NCBI RefSeq assembly: GCF_028561335.1
Contig: NZ_JAQQTG010000006.1
Span: 317 to 64,316 of the forward strand
Length of the DNA: 64,000 nt
Direction of reading: 5' to 3'
DNA from: Aequorivita todarodis
GTDB taxonomy: Bacteria > Bacteroidota > Bacteroidia > Flavobacteriales > Flavobacteriaceae
Numbering within the stretch: position 1 is the first letter of the stretch; the number at the start of each line of letters is the position of its first letter. Positions 8,531 through 17,662 of the stretch are shown piece by piece. The notes below the pieces were generated by a model. That model was given only the letters and a program-made list of their open reading frames with translations. It did not search any database and had not been told where the DNA came from. Position numbers and translations under genes: made by a program.

Positions 8531-9775
8531 ATGTCAGTTTTAGAGCACACAGCTTCCCAAAAAGCTATCGATTTAGAAAACAAGTATGGAGCCCACAATT
8601 ATCATCCGCTTCCCGTGGTTTTGAACAGGGGAGAGGGCGTGTATGTTTGGGATGTGGAAGGCAAGAAATATTACGACTTTCTTTCGGCCTATTCCGCGGT
8701 AAACCAGGGTCATTGCCACCCGAAAATAGTTGGGGCAATGACCGAACAGGCAAAAACATTGACCCTTACTTCGCGGGCGTTTTATAACGATATGCTTGGG
8801 AAATATGAAAAATTTGCCTGCGAGTTCTTCAATTTCGACAAATTGCTGCCCATGAATACGGGTGCCGAAGCTGTGGAAACCGCTTTAAAAATTTGTAGAA
8901 AATGGGCGTATGAAAAGAAGGGCATCGATGAAAATGAAGCCGAAATAGTCGTTTGTGAGAACAATTTCCACGGAAGGACCACTACTATTATTTCCTTTAG
9001 CAACGATCCCGTGGCGCGAAAGCATTTTGGCCCCTATACCAAAGGGTTTATAAAAATTGAATACGACAATCTGGAGCAATTGGAAAAACATCTGGCAAGC
9101 AATAAGAACATTGCGGGTTTCTTGGTGGAGCCTATTCAAGGCGAAGCGGGCGTATATGTGCCTTCGGAAGGCTATTTGCGCAAAGCGAAGGCTTTATGTG
9201 AAAAACACAACGTACTTTTTATTGCGGACGAAGTACAAACGGGAATCGCCCGTACCGGAAAGCTTTTGGCCTGCGACCATGAAAATGTAAAGCCCGATAT
9301 TCTTATACTTGGCAAGGCAATGAGTGGCGGTGCCTATCCGGTTTCTGCGGTTTTGGCGAATAATCATATTATGGAAGTTATCCAACCGGGCAATCATGGC
9401 TCTACTTTTGGTGGAAACCCTGTGGCCGCCGCGGTTGCCATTGCGGCGTTGAGTGTGGTTAAAGATGAAAAGCTCGCGGAAAACGCCGAAAGACTTGGCA
9501 AAATTTTTAGGAGCGAACTGAACAAGTATATTGAAAACAGCAACATTTGTAAGCTGGTTCGCGGCAAGGGTCTTTTAAACGCAATTGTGATCAACGATTC
9601 GGAAGATAGCGATACCGCTTGGAACATCTGTTTAAAACTGCGGGACAACGGGCTGCTGGCCAAACCCACACACGGAAACATCATCCGGTTTGCGCCGCCA
9701 CTGGTAATGAACGAGAAACAACTGATGGATTGTGTTTCAATAATTATTGAAACGTTGAAGGGCTTTGAAAAATAA
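8531..9775 (+). CDS. rocD: Ornithine--oxo-acid aminotransferase
   Basis: A 414-residue class III PLP aminotransferase that converts ornithine and 2-oxoglutarate to glutamate-5-semialdehyde and glutamate. The cofactor lysine is K262 in [15 protein letters not shown], with D233 (FIADEVQTG) near the PLP ring nitrogen, and the N-terminal segment [21 protein letters not shown] is characteristic of ornithine aminotransferase rather than acetylornithine aminotransferase. Proline dehydrogenase elsewhere in this window (44638-45810) yields the same semialdehyde pool, which fits arginine and proline catabolism. The gene appears monocistronic and is followed by a bidirectional terminator. Confidence 0.93.
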   Translation: MSVLEHTASQKAIDLENKYGAHNYHPLPVVLNRGEGVYVWDVEGKKYYDFLSAYSAVNQGHCHPKIVGAMTEQAKTLTLTSRAFYNDMLGKYEKFACEFFNFDKLLPMNTGAEAVETALKICRKWAYEKKGIDENEAEIVVCENNFHGRTTTIISFSNDPVARKHFGPYTKGFIKIEYDNLEQLEKHLASNKNIAGFLVEPIQGEAGVYVPSEGYLRKAKALCEKHNVLFIADEVQTGIARTGKLLACDHENVKPDILILGKAMSGGAYPVSAVLANNHIMEVIQPGNHGSTFGGNPVAAAVAIAALSVVKDEKLAENAERLGKIFRSELNKYIENSNICKLVRGKGLLNAIVINDSEDSDTAWNICLKLRDNGLLAKPTHGNIIRFAPPLVMNEKQLMDCVSIIIETLKGFEK

Positions 9776-9777
9776 AA

Positions 9778-9799
9778 CTTCGACTGCGCTCAGTTCGAC
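9778..9799. repeat. Short dispersed repeat CTTCGACTGCGCTCAG...
   Basis: The string CTTCGACTGCGCTCAGTTCG lies between the rocD stop and its terminator. Similar strings are, from memory, common between genes in flavobacteria. The 9-base core GCAGTCGAA recurs in reverse orientation at 63197-63205. Confidence 0.4.
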
Positions 9800-9848
9800 G
9801 CATTAAACAATGTGGGATTGCATCGTGCCTCGCATTAATTCTAAAATC

Positions 9849-9884
9849 AAAACGGCCCCGAGAATATCGAGGCCGTTTTTTTTG
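9849..9884. terminator. Bidirectional terminator between rocD and the T9SS cargo gene
   Basis: AAAACGGCC pairs with GGCCGTTTT, with an inner CGA/TCG pair, and T runs follow on the plus strand and A runs on the other side. It serves two convergent genes. Confidence 0.8.
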
Positions 9885-9926
9885 TAGTATGGGAAAAATA
9901 AATCCTTCTTGGAGAGGGATTTTCTC

Positions 9927-11852
9927 TTATTTATTGTGGACTATAACTTTATAGTCTAAAATAAAATCTTCTGAAGTGGTAAGTTTTACCAAATAAACAC
10001 CATCACTTAAGTTACCGGTATAAAAGCTATATTTATTTTTGGAGCCCAAGTTTTTCTCTTGGATCACCAATTTGCCGTTCATATCATAAACCATTGCAGA
10101 ATTGATGGTATATCCTTCTGGGTTGCTAACTTCCATTTGCTGTACTGGGTTGTTTTGGAATACATTCACATTTGCCAAAACAGCATCCTTGGCTTCAAGC
10201 TCAGTTTGCGGCGTATCGCGTTTTATGTTCGGGTTGCGGAAAACGATAAAAAATCTGTTGTCATAGGTGCCTGCCGGTAATGTTAGGATAACGCCAGAAG
10301 CAGTTGCGTTGTTCAATTCTTTATAGGTGTTTTCTTGGCTGTCGAAAAGATAGGCGTGTTGGTATGGTTTTTTAACTTCCTCAACTACAACCAAACGTAT
10401 TTGTGCGTTGTTTTTTACTTTAAAGGCTATTGGTATTTGCTTGTCCAAGCTGTAATTTGTGCCGTTGATTACATAAGGTTTGCGGTCATTGTCATTGCCA
10501 ATAGGAAAGTAAGCATCCGTCTTCAGGTCTTGGGCGCTCAATCCATCCAAACCACGGTCGTAACCATCGGTAGCTTGATCGTAAAAAGCAATTACCATAT
10601 CTCTGGTTACCGCTTCATCAAAAATTGCCCAAATACGTGTTTGTGGTGTACGGTTATCTACATTCGTTGTGGTTTCTGCGGAAGTGGATAAGGTTGGTCC
10701 TCCAGCATTGTTGCCTTCGTCTGGGGTAGTATTACCGTCCGGTCTTTGGAAAACGGAACCAGCGGTATCTTCTTTGAAAAACACTCTGTATGAGTTTTTT
10801 ATTTTAACAGGACCGTTGGCATCCCCTACAAACATAATGCCTTGGCCAATAGGTGCGAAGCGTTTGTTTTGATCGGTACCACCAGTTCCTACTTGCGTGC
10901 CATTTCCTCCACCAGAGTTATAGTAATAAAAAGGAGCTTCGGCATAAACTCCTAAAGTCCCCGGAGGAATATTATTAGGAATGTTATCTGTATCTTCTGT
11001 CCCCACAGTATAAACGCCATAGCCATAAGGTTTTTGGGAGTAATAATGAGAAGCTACAGTTCTATCTTCATCATAATACCTAAATGTACCCAAGGCAGCA
11101 TTGTCTGGCAAATCATAAAAAAGTTTATTTAAGTCTAAAGCAGATGGATAGGGGTTTCCGGCAAGGGTCATTAAACCTGTATCTACCGGAATAGTAAAGG
11201 TGCCACTGTTTGGTCTTCCTCTAAAGTCATAAGTTACGTTGATACCTGGAACTGCCCAACCTACACCTTTCATGGTAAAACCATATCCTGGAGGTACAGC
11301 AGTGTTAGCGTTTATTCGTTGATAGTCGGCTTCGGCTTCGGTTCCGGGAAACTTATGAGTGTAAAGCCAACGGGTGGAAATTGTCATGGGGGTTGGTGAT
11401 CCATCTTTATATGGAGTAATAGCAGCTAAACGGGCTGCAGTTACACTTGTTAACGGCAAGGGTTCATATACATTTACAATACCAGCCCATGGATTGCCAG
11501 CTGGTTGTGGAGTGGCTAAAGTGCCCGGGTAGCCGACTGGTGAGCACCAATAGTAATATGCCCAATTATTAGTTTCCGGGGTGTTTTGTTGCACGGAAAG
11601 CTGGCCATTTCCACTATTGTTAGATGTGGTTCCTCCCTGTATCAACTGACCGTTCTCTCGCAAATAAATACTTGCTTCGGTAGTACTCGGGCCATTGGTG
11701 TTTCTGGTCAAATTTATTTCATTTGCAACGTATAGAACCTGATCCTTTACATACACATAGGAATCAGTAGTACCGTTCGGCTTGACGCTTAGCTGCGCGA
11801 ACGCACCGGCAGTTGTTAAAAGTAAAGTTGAAAAGAGTAGTAGGTTTTTCAT
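9927..11852 (-). CDS. Secreted surface protein with type IX secretion sorting domain
   Basis: A 641-residue protein with a Sec signal peptide (about 1-19, ending AGAFAQ), a long central region rich in Asn, Gly, Pro and Tyr with no recognised enzyme motif, and a C-terminal type A sorting domain of about 75 residues. In that domain NVFQNNPVQQMEV, MVYDMNGKLV and LSDGVYLVKL are the typical blocks. Such proteins are moved across the outer membrane by the type IX system, cut and anchored at the surface or released. Its first part (WAYYYWCSPVGYPG and similar) resembles the long flavobacterial cargo proteins of unknown role. PorX and PorQ of the same pathway occur at 49.8-51.4 kb and 35.8 kb. Confidence 0.85.
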   Translation of the reverse strand: MKNLLLFSTLLLTTAGAFAQLSVKPNGTTDSYVYVKDQVLYVANEINLTRNTNGPSTTEASIYLRENGQLIQGGTTSNNSGNGQLSVQQNTPETNNWAYYYWCSPVGYPGTLATPQPAGNPWAGIVNVYEPLPLTSVTAARLAAITPYKDGSPTPMTISTRWLYTHKFPGTEAEADYQRINANTAVPPGYGFTMKGVGWAVPGINVTYDFRGRPNSGTFTIPVDTGLMTLAGNPYPSALDLNKLFYDLPDNAALGTFRYYDEDRTVASHYYSQKPYGYGVYTVGTEDTDNIPNNIPPGTLGVYAEAPFYYYNSGGGNGTQVGTGGTDQNKRFAPIGQGIMFVGDANGPVKIKNSYRVFFKEDTAGSVFQRPDGNTTPDEGNNAGGPTLSTSAETTTNVDNRTPQTRIWAIFDEAVTRDMVIAFYDQATDGYDRGLDGLSAQDLKTDAYFPIGNDNDRKPYVINGTNYSLDKQIPIAFKVKNNAQIRLVVVEEVKKPYQHAYLFDSQENTYKELNNATASGVILTLPAGTYDNRFFIVFRNPNIKRDTPQTELEAKDAVLANVNVFQNNPVQQMEVSNPEGYTINSAMVYDMNGKLVIQEKNLGSKNKYSFYTGNLSDGVYLVKLTTSEDFILDYKVIVHNK

Positions 11853-12044
11853 ATTTTTACGGTTTTTAAAAGCATTGATGTTGGGGCAACAAAGCCTTTT
11901 TTGACGGTTTAAATTTAAAAATAAAATTCAATATATTGTATAGTTTGCTGCAAAATACATAAAAATTTCGTTATTAGGCGATTAACAGCGTTAAATGGTA
12001 GGTGCGGCAACTATTAGGGAATTAATACATAAAGTAAGTTTTCT

Positions 12045-12590
12045 ATGGAGATCGGCGATAAGGTTTCGGTATTGGATGATGCCATTTCAGGCGTGGTTAC
12101 TGCCTTGAAGGGCAATGAGGTGACCATTATAACGAATGATGGTTTTGAACTGGACTTTTTTAAAAACGAACTGATTGTTATGGACGGTTCGCTATCAAAA
12201 AGAGAGCTGGCCCAGATGGACGTTTCTTCCATTATTTCAGAAAAACAGCACAAAAAGCCTGGAAAGACCAAACGAATAAAGCCGAAGGAACGCAATTTGC
12301 CCCCGATGGAGGTTGATCTGCACATCAACCAATTGGTGCCAAAAACCCGCGGAATGGACAATTATGAAATGCTGACCATCCAGCTGGATACGGCAAAAAG
12401 GCAGTTGGATTTTGCTATTTCCAAACGAATCCAAAAAGTGGTTTTTATTCACGGCGTGGGCGAAGGCGTTCTTCGCACAGAGCTGGAGTATCTTTTTAAC
12501 CGGTATGATAACCTGAAATTCTACGATGCCGATTATCAAAAATACGGACGTGGGGCTACCGAGGTTTATATTTATCAGAATGTGAAGTAG
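12045..12590 (+). CDS. Smr-domain protein with DUF2027-like N-terminus
   Basis: A 181-residue protein. The first 50 residues form a small beta domain (MEIGDKVSVLDDAISGVV) like the DUF2027 region of Bacteroidota MutS2-related proteins. The last 90 are an Smr domain with DLHINQL at 91-97 and HGVGEGVLR at 136-144. Stand-alone Smr domains bind or nick branched nucleic acid or act on RNA, for example in ribosome rescue; the target here is unknown. The linker (about 68-85) is very basic, which fits nucleic acid binding. The gene seems single. Confidence 0.8.
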   Translation: MEIGDKVSVLDDAISGVVTALKGNEVTIITNDGFELDFFKNELIVMDGSLSKRELAQMDVSSIISEKQHKKPGKTKRIKPKERNLPPMEVDLHINQLVPKTRGMDNYEMLTIQLDTAKRQLDFAISKRIQKVVFIHGVGEGVLRTELEYLFNRYDNLKFYDADYQKYGRGATEVYIYQNVK

Positions 12591-12619
12591 GGATTAGAAA
12601 AACAGGTTGCAGAATTGGG

Positions 12620-12691
12620 ATGCTTTGGGATCAACTGGCGGCGAATCCAACATTTTCGGCCATTGTGAACGGCTTTAACAGCGGGAATTAA
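12620..12691 (+). pseudogene. Possible 23-codon gene remnant
   Basis: A short frame starting MLWDQLAANPTFSAIVNGF and ending in NSGN reads like a protein C-terminus rather than random sequence. It follows the Smr gene with no stop-to-start logic of its own. It could be the tail of a lost gene or simply chance. Confidence 0.15.
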
Positions 12692-12745
12692 TTCAATCTC
12701 GAATCAAAAAAAATCAACAAAGCCCGAATTAACCATTTAACGAGT

Positions 12746-13633
12746 TCAAAATTCCGGGGTGGTTGTTTTAGGGATGGTTTCCACATTATTTAGGGTCCCC
12801 ATATTCAGCGTTTCCTGCGTAATTTCTTCTTCACCGTTTACTAAAACCAAATTCTTCAAAACAATTTTTACGCTTTTAATGATTTTATAAGTGTGCTGGC
12901 GATATTGGTTAATGTCATAATCAACGGCTACGGCAGGGTTTAGGTAATCCGCGCCCACGCTGGAATCCGTAACGTCGTTTCTTGGGTCCAAATTTCCGTC
13001 CTTGTCTTCGTCCCGCGTTAGCACGCCGTCGCCGTCATCATCGGGATCTAGATAATCGGGTGTTCCATCACCATCGGTGTCCAACGGATTTGTGAAGGGG
13101 TCGTTGTCGCCATCGGCATTTTCAATATCCAGTTCAAGCGCCGTGGGCACGTTGTCGCCATCGTCGTCCACATCGTATAAATCCGGGAGGCCATCACCGT
13201 CAGTATCACCGTCAAATTCTTTATCTGCTGGAACGCCGTCATTATCATCGTATCCAAAAGTAGTTGTGAATTCGGCAGTGCCCGAGGCAGCAAAATAATC
13301 TACGGTAACCCTTGGTGAAGTGGGCGGAATGCTGCTGCAAAAGTAGCCGTTGCCCAACACCCCGTCATAGGTGCGGTAGTTCACAAAATTTGTGGTACCG
13401 TTAAGAATATATGGCTTAAGGCCTTCGGTTTTATAGAGACTGTCCGTTACGCCCAGTTTTAGCGAAAGGCTTTCCAGCGCTTCGGGGTTGACCTTGAAAA
13501 AAACGAAATTGCCCAAATCGCCACAGCTTTGCAGTTCGGCATCATCAAAATTGAAGGTGGTTATAATAATATCGCCGTCATCGCAGCTTTGTAGAAGGAT
13601 TGTAGCCAAAAAAAGGAAAAGAATTTTTTTCAT
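12746..13633 (-). CDS. Lipoprotein with thrombospondin-3-like calcium repeats
   Basis: A 295-residue lipoprotein. The start at 13633 is chosen because it gives a clean lipobox signal (MKKILFLFLATILLQSC, lipidated cysteine 17); upstream in-frame codons give an implausible N-terminus. Residues 128-220 carry repeated acidic loops such as DGDTDGDGLPD, DVDDDGDNVP, DTDGDGTPDYLDPDDDGDG and DEDKDGN, which bind calcium in thrombospondin type 3 proteins. The C-terminal part is beta-rich. It is probably anchored in the outer membrane. Function unknown; no partner is evident, because its neighbours are unrelated and in other orientations. Confidence 0.8.
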   Translation of the reverse strand: MKKILFLFLATILLQSCDDGDIIITTFNFDDAELQSCGDLGNFVFFKVNPEALESLSLKLGVTDSLYKTEGLKPYILNGTTNFVNYRTYDGVLGNGYFCSSIPPTSPRVTVDYFAASGTAEFTTTFGYDDNDGVPADKEFDGDTDGDGLPDLYDVDDDGDNVPTALELDIENADGDNDPFTNPLDTDGDGTPDYLDPDDDGDGVLTRDEDKDGNLDPRNDVTDSSVGADYLNPAVAVDYDINQYRQHTYKIIKSVKIVLKNLVLVNGEEEITQETLNMGTLNNVETIPKTTTPEF

Positions 13634-13823
13634 TCGTATTAAATATTTTGATAAAGAGGAACGCTTTGACCGCGCTAAGCAGCACGGGTCCGAAATCCCT
13701 AAACCATTCATCTTTGCTTTGTATAACCCGCGAATGGGTATTTCATCTATGTAAAAATTACCAACAGCTACAAAGTAACGCATTTCTTTTTAACTGAAAC
13801 GTCAGCAAAACTGTTTTAATATG

Positions 13824-13831
13824 TATTTTTG
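13824..13831 (+). promoter_or_regulatory. Candidate -7 element for the cysteine desulfurase gene
   Basis: TATTTTTG fits TAnnTTTG 78 bases before the ATG. A matching -33 TTG was not seen. Confidence 0.35.
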
Positions 13832-13908
13832 CGAACCGAAATTATTGAGCGGAATTTACATGAAAATTGAATTCGGCCACAGCCCGATTTTACAAAAATA
13901 TTTATTGA

Positions 13909-15066
13909 ATGAAAAAAGTATATTTTGATAGTGCAGCTACCACCAAGCCAAGAGACGAAGTGATTAATTGCATTACTGAAGTTTTAAAAACAGAATACGG
14001 AAACCCTTCATCTACACATTCTTACGGTAGGTCATCAAAATCGTTACTCGAAAACGCGCGAAAGGAAATAGCAAAATTGTTGAATGTATCTGCAAGTGAA
14101 ATAATATTCACTTCCGGCGGAACGGAGGCAGATAATTTAATACTTAACAGTGCTGTGCGCGATCTTGGCGTTAAGCGGGTTATCTCCAGCCGTATTGAGC
14201 ATCATGCGGTATTGCACACGTTGGAATGGCTTCAAAAGGAATATAATGTTCAAGTAGATTTTGTGAATTTAAAGGAATGCGGATATATAGACTACGGGCA
14301 TTTAGAAACCCTTTTGGAAAATACTTCGGAAAAAACGTTGGTAAGCTTGATGCATGTTAACAATGAAGTGGGAAACCTTCTGGATTTGGGGCGGGTAGCG
14401 CTTCTCTGTAAAGAACATAAAGCGCTTTTCCATAGTGATACCGTACAATCCGTTGGGCATTTTGAACTTGATTTTAAAGAAATACCCATCGATTTTGCAG
14501 CTGCCGCAGCACATAAGTTTCACGGGCCCAAAGGCGCTGGTTTTGCTTTTATTCGGAAAAATTCAGGGATACGGGCCTTGATACACGGTGGCGAGCAGGA
14601 GCGAGGCATGCGCGCTGGAACTGAAGCGGTCTATGCAATAGCGGGAATGGCGGAAGCGCTGAAGATTTCGTATCAAAACCTTGAAAAGGAACGAAAATAC
14701 ATTACCGAGCTCAAGGATTATTTTAAAGAACAGCTTTCAGAAAACATTCCAAACGTAAAGTTTAACGGAGGTTGCGACGATAATGAAAACAGCACCTATA
14801 CGCTATTGAACGTCTGTTTGCCCATTTCCGAAGAAAAAGCGATGCTGCTTTTGTTTCAGTTGGATTTAAAAGGAATAGCCTGTTCCAAAGGAAGCGCCTG
14901 CCAGAGTGGGAGTGAAGGGGGCTCGCACGTTTTGAACGAAATTCTTTCCGATGAGGATTTAAGCAAACCCTCCATTCGTTTTTCCTTTTCCAGTTTCAAT
15001 AAAAAGGAAGAAGTGGATTATGTGGTGGATGTTTTGAAGGAGTTTATTGATAACGGGATTGGTTAG
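13909..15066 (+). CDS. Cysteine desulfurase (NifS/IscS class)
   Basis: A 385-residue PLP enzyme that takes sulfur from cysteine to give alanine and a protein persulfide for Fe-S clusters or thiolated tRNA. The cofactor lysine is K203 in AAAAHKFHGPKG, and the persulfide cysteine is C331 in GSACQSGSEGGSHVL, on the long flexible loop of the IscS/NifS class rather than the short SufS loop. No iscU, suf or tRNA-thiolation gene is adjacent, so its partner is unknown. The gene is single, with AT-rich upstream DNA and short repeats downstream. Confidence 0.88.
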   Translation: MKKVYFDSAATTKPRDEVINCITEVLKTEYGNPSSTHSYGRSSKSLLENARKEIAKLLNVSASEIIFTSGGTEADNLILNSAVRDLGVKRVISSRIEHHAVLHTLEWLQKEYNVQVDFVNLKECGYIDYGHLETLLENTSEKTLVSLMHVNNEVGNLLDLGRVALLCKEHKALFHSDTVQSVGHFELDFKEIPIDFAAAAAHKFHGPKGAGFAFIRKNSGIRALIHGGEQERGMRAGTEAVYAIAGMAEALKISYQNLEKERKYITELKDYFKEQLSENIPNVKFNGGCDDNENSTYTLLNVCLPISEEKAMLLLFQLDLKGIACSKGSACQSGSEGGSHVLNEILSDEDLSKPSIRFSFSSFNKKEEVDYVVDVLKEFIDNGIG

Positions 15067-15134
15067 TTATTCTGCCAGTTGATGAGTCTGAACAAGAGGC
15101 AATGAAAATTCGCTAATTCACAAGGCATAGGGAA

Positions 15135-15192
15135 GTCATTAAATAATGACAACCTACACAATCTTGAATCTTGAATTTTAAATCTTGAATCA
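15135..15192. repeat. Palindrome and AATCTTGAAT repeats after the desulfurase gene
   Basis: GTCATTA-AA-TAATGAC at 15135-15150 is a perfect 7-bp-arm palindrome. It is followed at about 15160-15190 by three copies of AATCTTGAAT or close variants. The spacer lies between two convergent genes and may aid termination. Confidence 0.5.
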
Positions 15193-15193
15193 C

Positions 15194-17653
15194 TTAAAAC
15201 TTCGCAGTAAGCCGAACGTTGAAAACACGTGGGGTCAAGTAGTTCGGGATTGCATACTGAACTTTGGTGTAAACATCTCTCACAAAAGTATTGGTGATAG
15301 AGTTCTGCACATCAAAAATGTTGAATATTTCCGCGCCAATAGAAAGTTCCTTAAAAGGTTTCAGCCAGCCGCTATCCCTTAATTTCGTGTCATCCACAAG
15401 CACGTAGCTCACGCCAAGATCGGCGCGTTTGTAATCGGGCAAACGGGTTTGATACTTGTAAGGATCTGCATAACTGGGCGATCCGCCGGGAAGACCGGTA
15501 TTGTACGTTAGGTTTAAATACATTTTAAGTGAAGGAATTACCTTTACGTAATCCTGAAACAACATTCCAAACTTCAAACGTTGGTCCGTTGGCCGGAAGA
15601 TATAGCCGCGATCATCAATGTTTTCCTCGGTCTTCATATACCCAAAGCTCAACCAGCTCTCCGTGCCGGGAACAAACTCTCCCGCCAATCGCAAATCGAG
15701 CCCGTAGGCGTATGCAACCGCATTGTTGGTAGCACGGTAGCGGATGCGGACGTTTTCCAGGGTATATGGGTTTACGTCGGTTAGATGTTTGTAATACAAT
15801 TCAGAGTTCAATCTAAAGGCCCTATCCCACATTTTGAAACTATAATCGTTTCCAAAGACAATGTGAATGGATTTTTGGGCTTTCACGCCGGGGCGAACCG
15901 TTCCAGAGGAATCGCGCAATTCCCTATAAAAAGGAGGCTGCTGATATACACCGCCCGAAAGACGGAAAAGCATATCCATTTCCCAGTCGGGTTTTAATGC
16001 AACCTGAGCCCTTGGGCTGAAAACGGTCTGCGAAGTGCTGCTTATGTTTTTTCCGCTCACCGTCCAATTATGTGCGCGAACGCCAGCGTTCAACCAAAGA
16101 TCGCTATTTCCTAAGCTGGTTTTGCGGCTCCATTGTGCATAACCGGAAATTCGGTCAATTTGTGTGTCGTTGAGTGCGCGAACGTTTGTATAGGGTACAA
16201 TAGGAGAAGTATCCGGCTCGTAGGGTTGGTTGTTGGGCGGGAATATGGGTGGGCGGATAGAAAACCCGGCCGAGTCTATTATTTCATATTCCTGCACACG
16301 GTCACGGATGTCCTCGCGGGTATATTTTATACCGTATTCTATATTGTTTTCTTCAATGGAGAGATTACCCTTGTGTTCTATGTTTAGAATTAAAGCGTCC
16401 AAATCATTTCTGGCATGGGTAAGCTGGCCACCTATGCCACGGGTAAATTCAACCGTGCCCAATTCCTCGCTGCCTATTTCGGTGTTCACTTCGCCCAAGC
16501 GGTACTCTGCAAGAATATCATAATATTCCTGCTCTGTGGTTTGGTAAAGGGAGGCTATAAATTTTGCCGTATAATTTTCTGAAACCACCCAAGTAGATTT
16601 CAAGGCGCCAAAATAGGTATTGTAACGGTCTTCTTCACGGCCTTCATAAAACACAAGAAGGGCGATGGGGTCTGTAATGGTCCCAAAATTTGTTTGTCTG
16701 GTTAGCGGTCTGTAATTGTATTCGTTTATGGAAACATTCCCCAAAAAGCTAAGCTCAAAGCTATTGGTCAACTTATAGGTTAAATACGTTTGTGCATCGG
16801 CAAATTTTGGACGGTAGTTGGTTTCGGTCTCTTTGGCCTTTACCAAAAGACTGTTGTCGCGATACCGGATTCCCAAAATCCCGGAAAGGCGTCCGTTTTT
16901 GGAAATTCCTTCCACGGAACCGCTGGCCCCCAAAAGGCTTGCGTCTATCGTTGCGCCAAAATCAACGGGTCTGCGGTAGGTAATGTCCAAGACCGAGGAA
17001 AGTTTGTCGCCGTATTTCGCCTGAAAACCTCCAGCGGAAAAATCAACATTGCTGGTAAGATCACTGTTCACAAAACTTAAACCTTCCTGCTGCCCACTTC
17101 TGATTAGGAATGGCCGATACACTTCAATTTCGTTTACATAAACCAAGTTTTCATCATAGTTTCCGCCGCGAACCGCATATTGTGTGCTCAATTCATCATT
17201 GCCATTTACCCCGGGAAGTGATTTTAAGAGGTTCTCAACACCGGCATTGGCGCCCACCATTTTGCGGATCACTTCGGGTGAAATGGTCGTTACGCCTTCC
17301 ACACGTTTGTTTTCACGACCCGAAATAACCACCTCGCTAATTTGCTCGATACTGGTGTTCATCACCGGATTCAGCTCATAATCTTCGTTGGGCGAGAGGT
17401 TTACGGTAACCTGAACTTTTTTATGGCTAACGTGTGAAAACGTTATGGTTACATCTTCATTTGAAGGAATTTCCAGCAAATAAAACCCGTTAAAATCTGT
17501 GATGGTCCCAGAGTCTTTATAAGTTACGTTGGCACCGGAAACCGGAATGTTGTTTTCGTCAAGAATGATTCCTTTAATAACGGCTTTCTGAGCAAACACA
17601 ACGGTTGCGAAGCAAAATAAAAGGAGGGTGAGCGGTAGTTTTATTGTTTTCAA
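15194..17653 (-). CDS. TonB-dependent outer-membrane receptor
   Basis: An 819-residue protein with a signal peptide (about 1-21, ending VVFAQ), a carboxypeptidase-regulatory-like domain (about 25-95, DENNIPVSGANVTYKDSGT and DFNGFYLLEIP), a plug domain (about 110-230, LLKSLPGVNGNDELSTQYAVRGGNYDENL) and a long beta barrel ending in FNVRLTAKF with the expected terminal aromatic residue. It takes up a ligand across the outer membrane using TonB energy; the ligand cannot be told, and no SusD-like partner is present. It lies nine bases after the M23 peptidase gene and is probably co-transcribed with it. Confidence 0.9.
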   Translation of the reverse strand: MKTIKLPLTLLLFCFATVVFAQKAVIKGIILDENNIPVSGANVTYKDSGTITDFNGFYLLEIPSNEDVTITFSHVSHKKVQVTVNLSPNEDYELNPVMNTSIEQISEVVISGRENKRVEGVTTISPEVIRKMVGANAGVENLLKSLPGVNGNDELSTQYAVRGGNYDENLVYVNEIEVYRPFLIRSGQQEGLSFVNSDLTSNVDFSAGGFQAKYGDKLSSVLDITYRRPVDFGATIDASLLGASGSVEGISKNGRLSGILGIRYRDNSLLVKAKETETNYRPKFADAQTYLTYKLTNSFELSFLGNVSINEYNYRPLTRQTNFGTITDPIALLVFYEGREEDRYNTYFGALKSTWVVSENYTAKFIASLYQTTEQEYYDILAEYRLGEVNTEIGSEELGTVEFTRGIGGQLTHARNDLDALILNIEHKGNLSIEENNIEYGIKYTREDIRDRVQEYEIIDSAGFSIRPPIFPPNNQPYEPDTSPIVPYTNVRALNDTQIDRISGYAQWSRKTSLGNSDLWLNAGVRAHNWTVSGKNISSTSQTVFSPRAQVALKPDWEMDMLFRLSGGVYQQPPFYRELRDSSGTVRPGVKAQKSIHIVFGNDYSFKMWDRAFRLNSELYYKHLTDVNPYTLENVRIRYRATNNAVAYAYGLDLRLAGEFVPGTESWLSFGYMKTEENIDDRGYIFRPTDQRLKFGMLFQDYVKVIPSLKMYLNLTYNTGLPGGSPSYADPYKYQTRLPDYKRADLGVSYVLVDDTKLRDSGWLKPFKELSIGAEIFNIFDVQNSITNTFVRDVYTKVQYAIPNYLTPRVFNVRLTAKF

Positions 17654-17662
17654 AAGCTAAGG

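Noticed and set aside
13634-13783. Longer N-terminus for the calcium-repeat lipoprotein
   Set aside because: It would bury the lipobox signal behind 50 residues of unlikely sequence.
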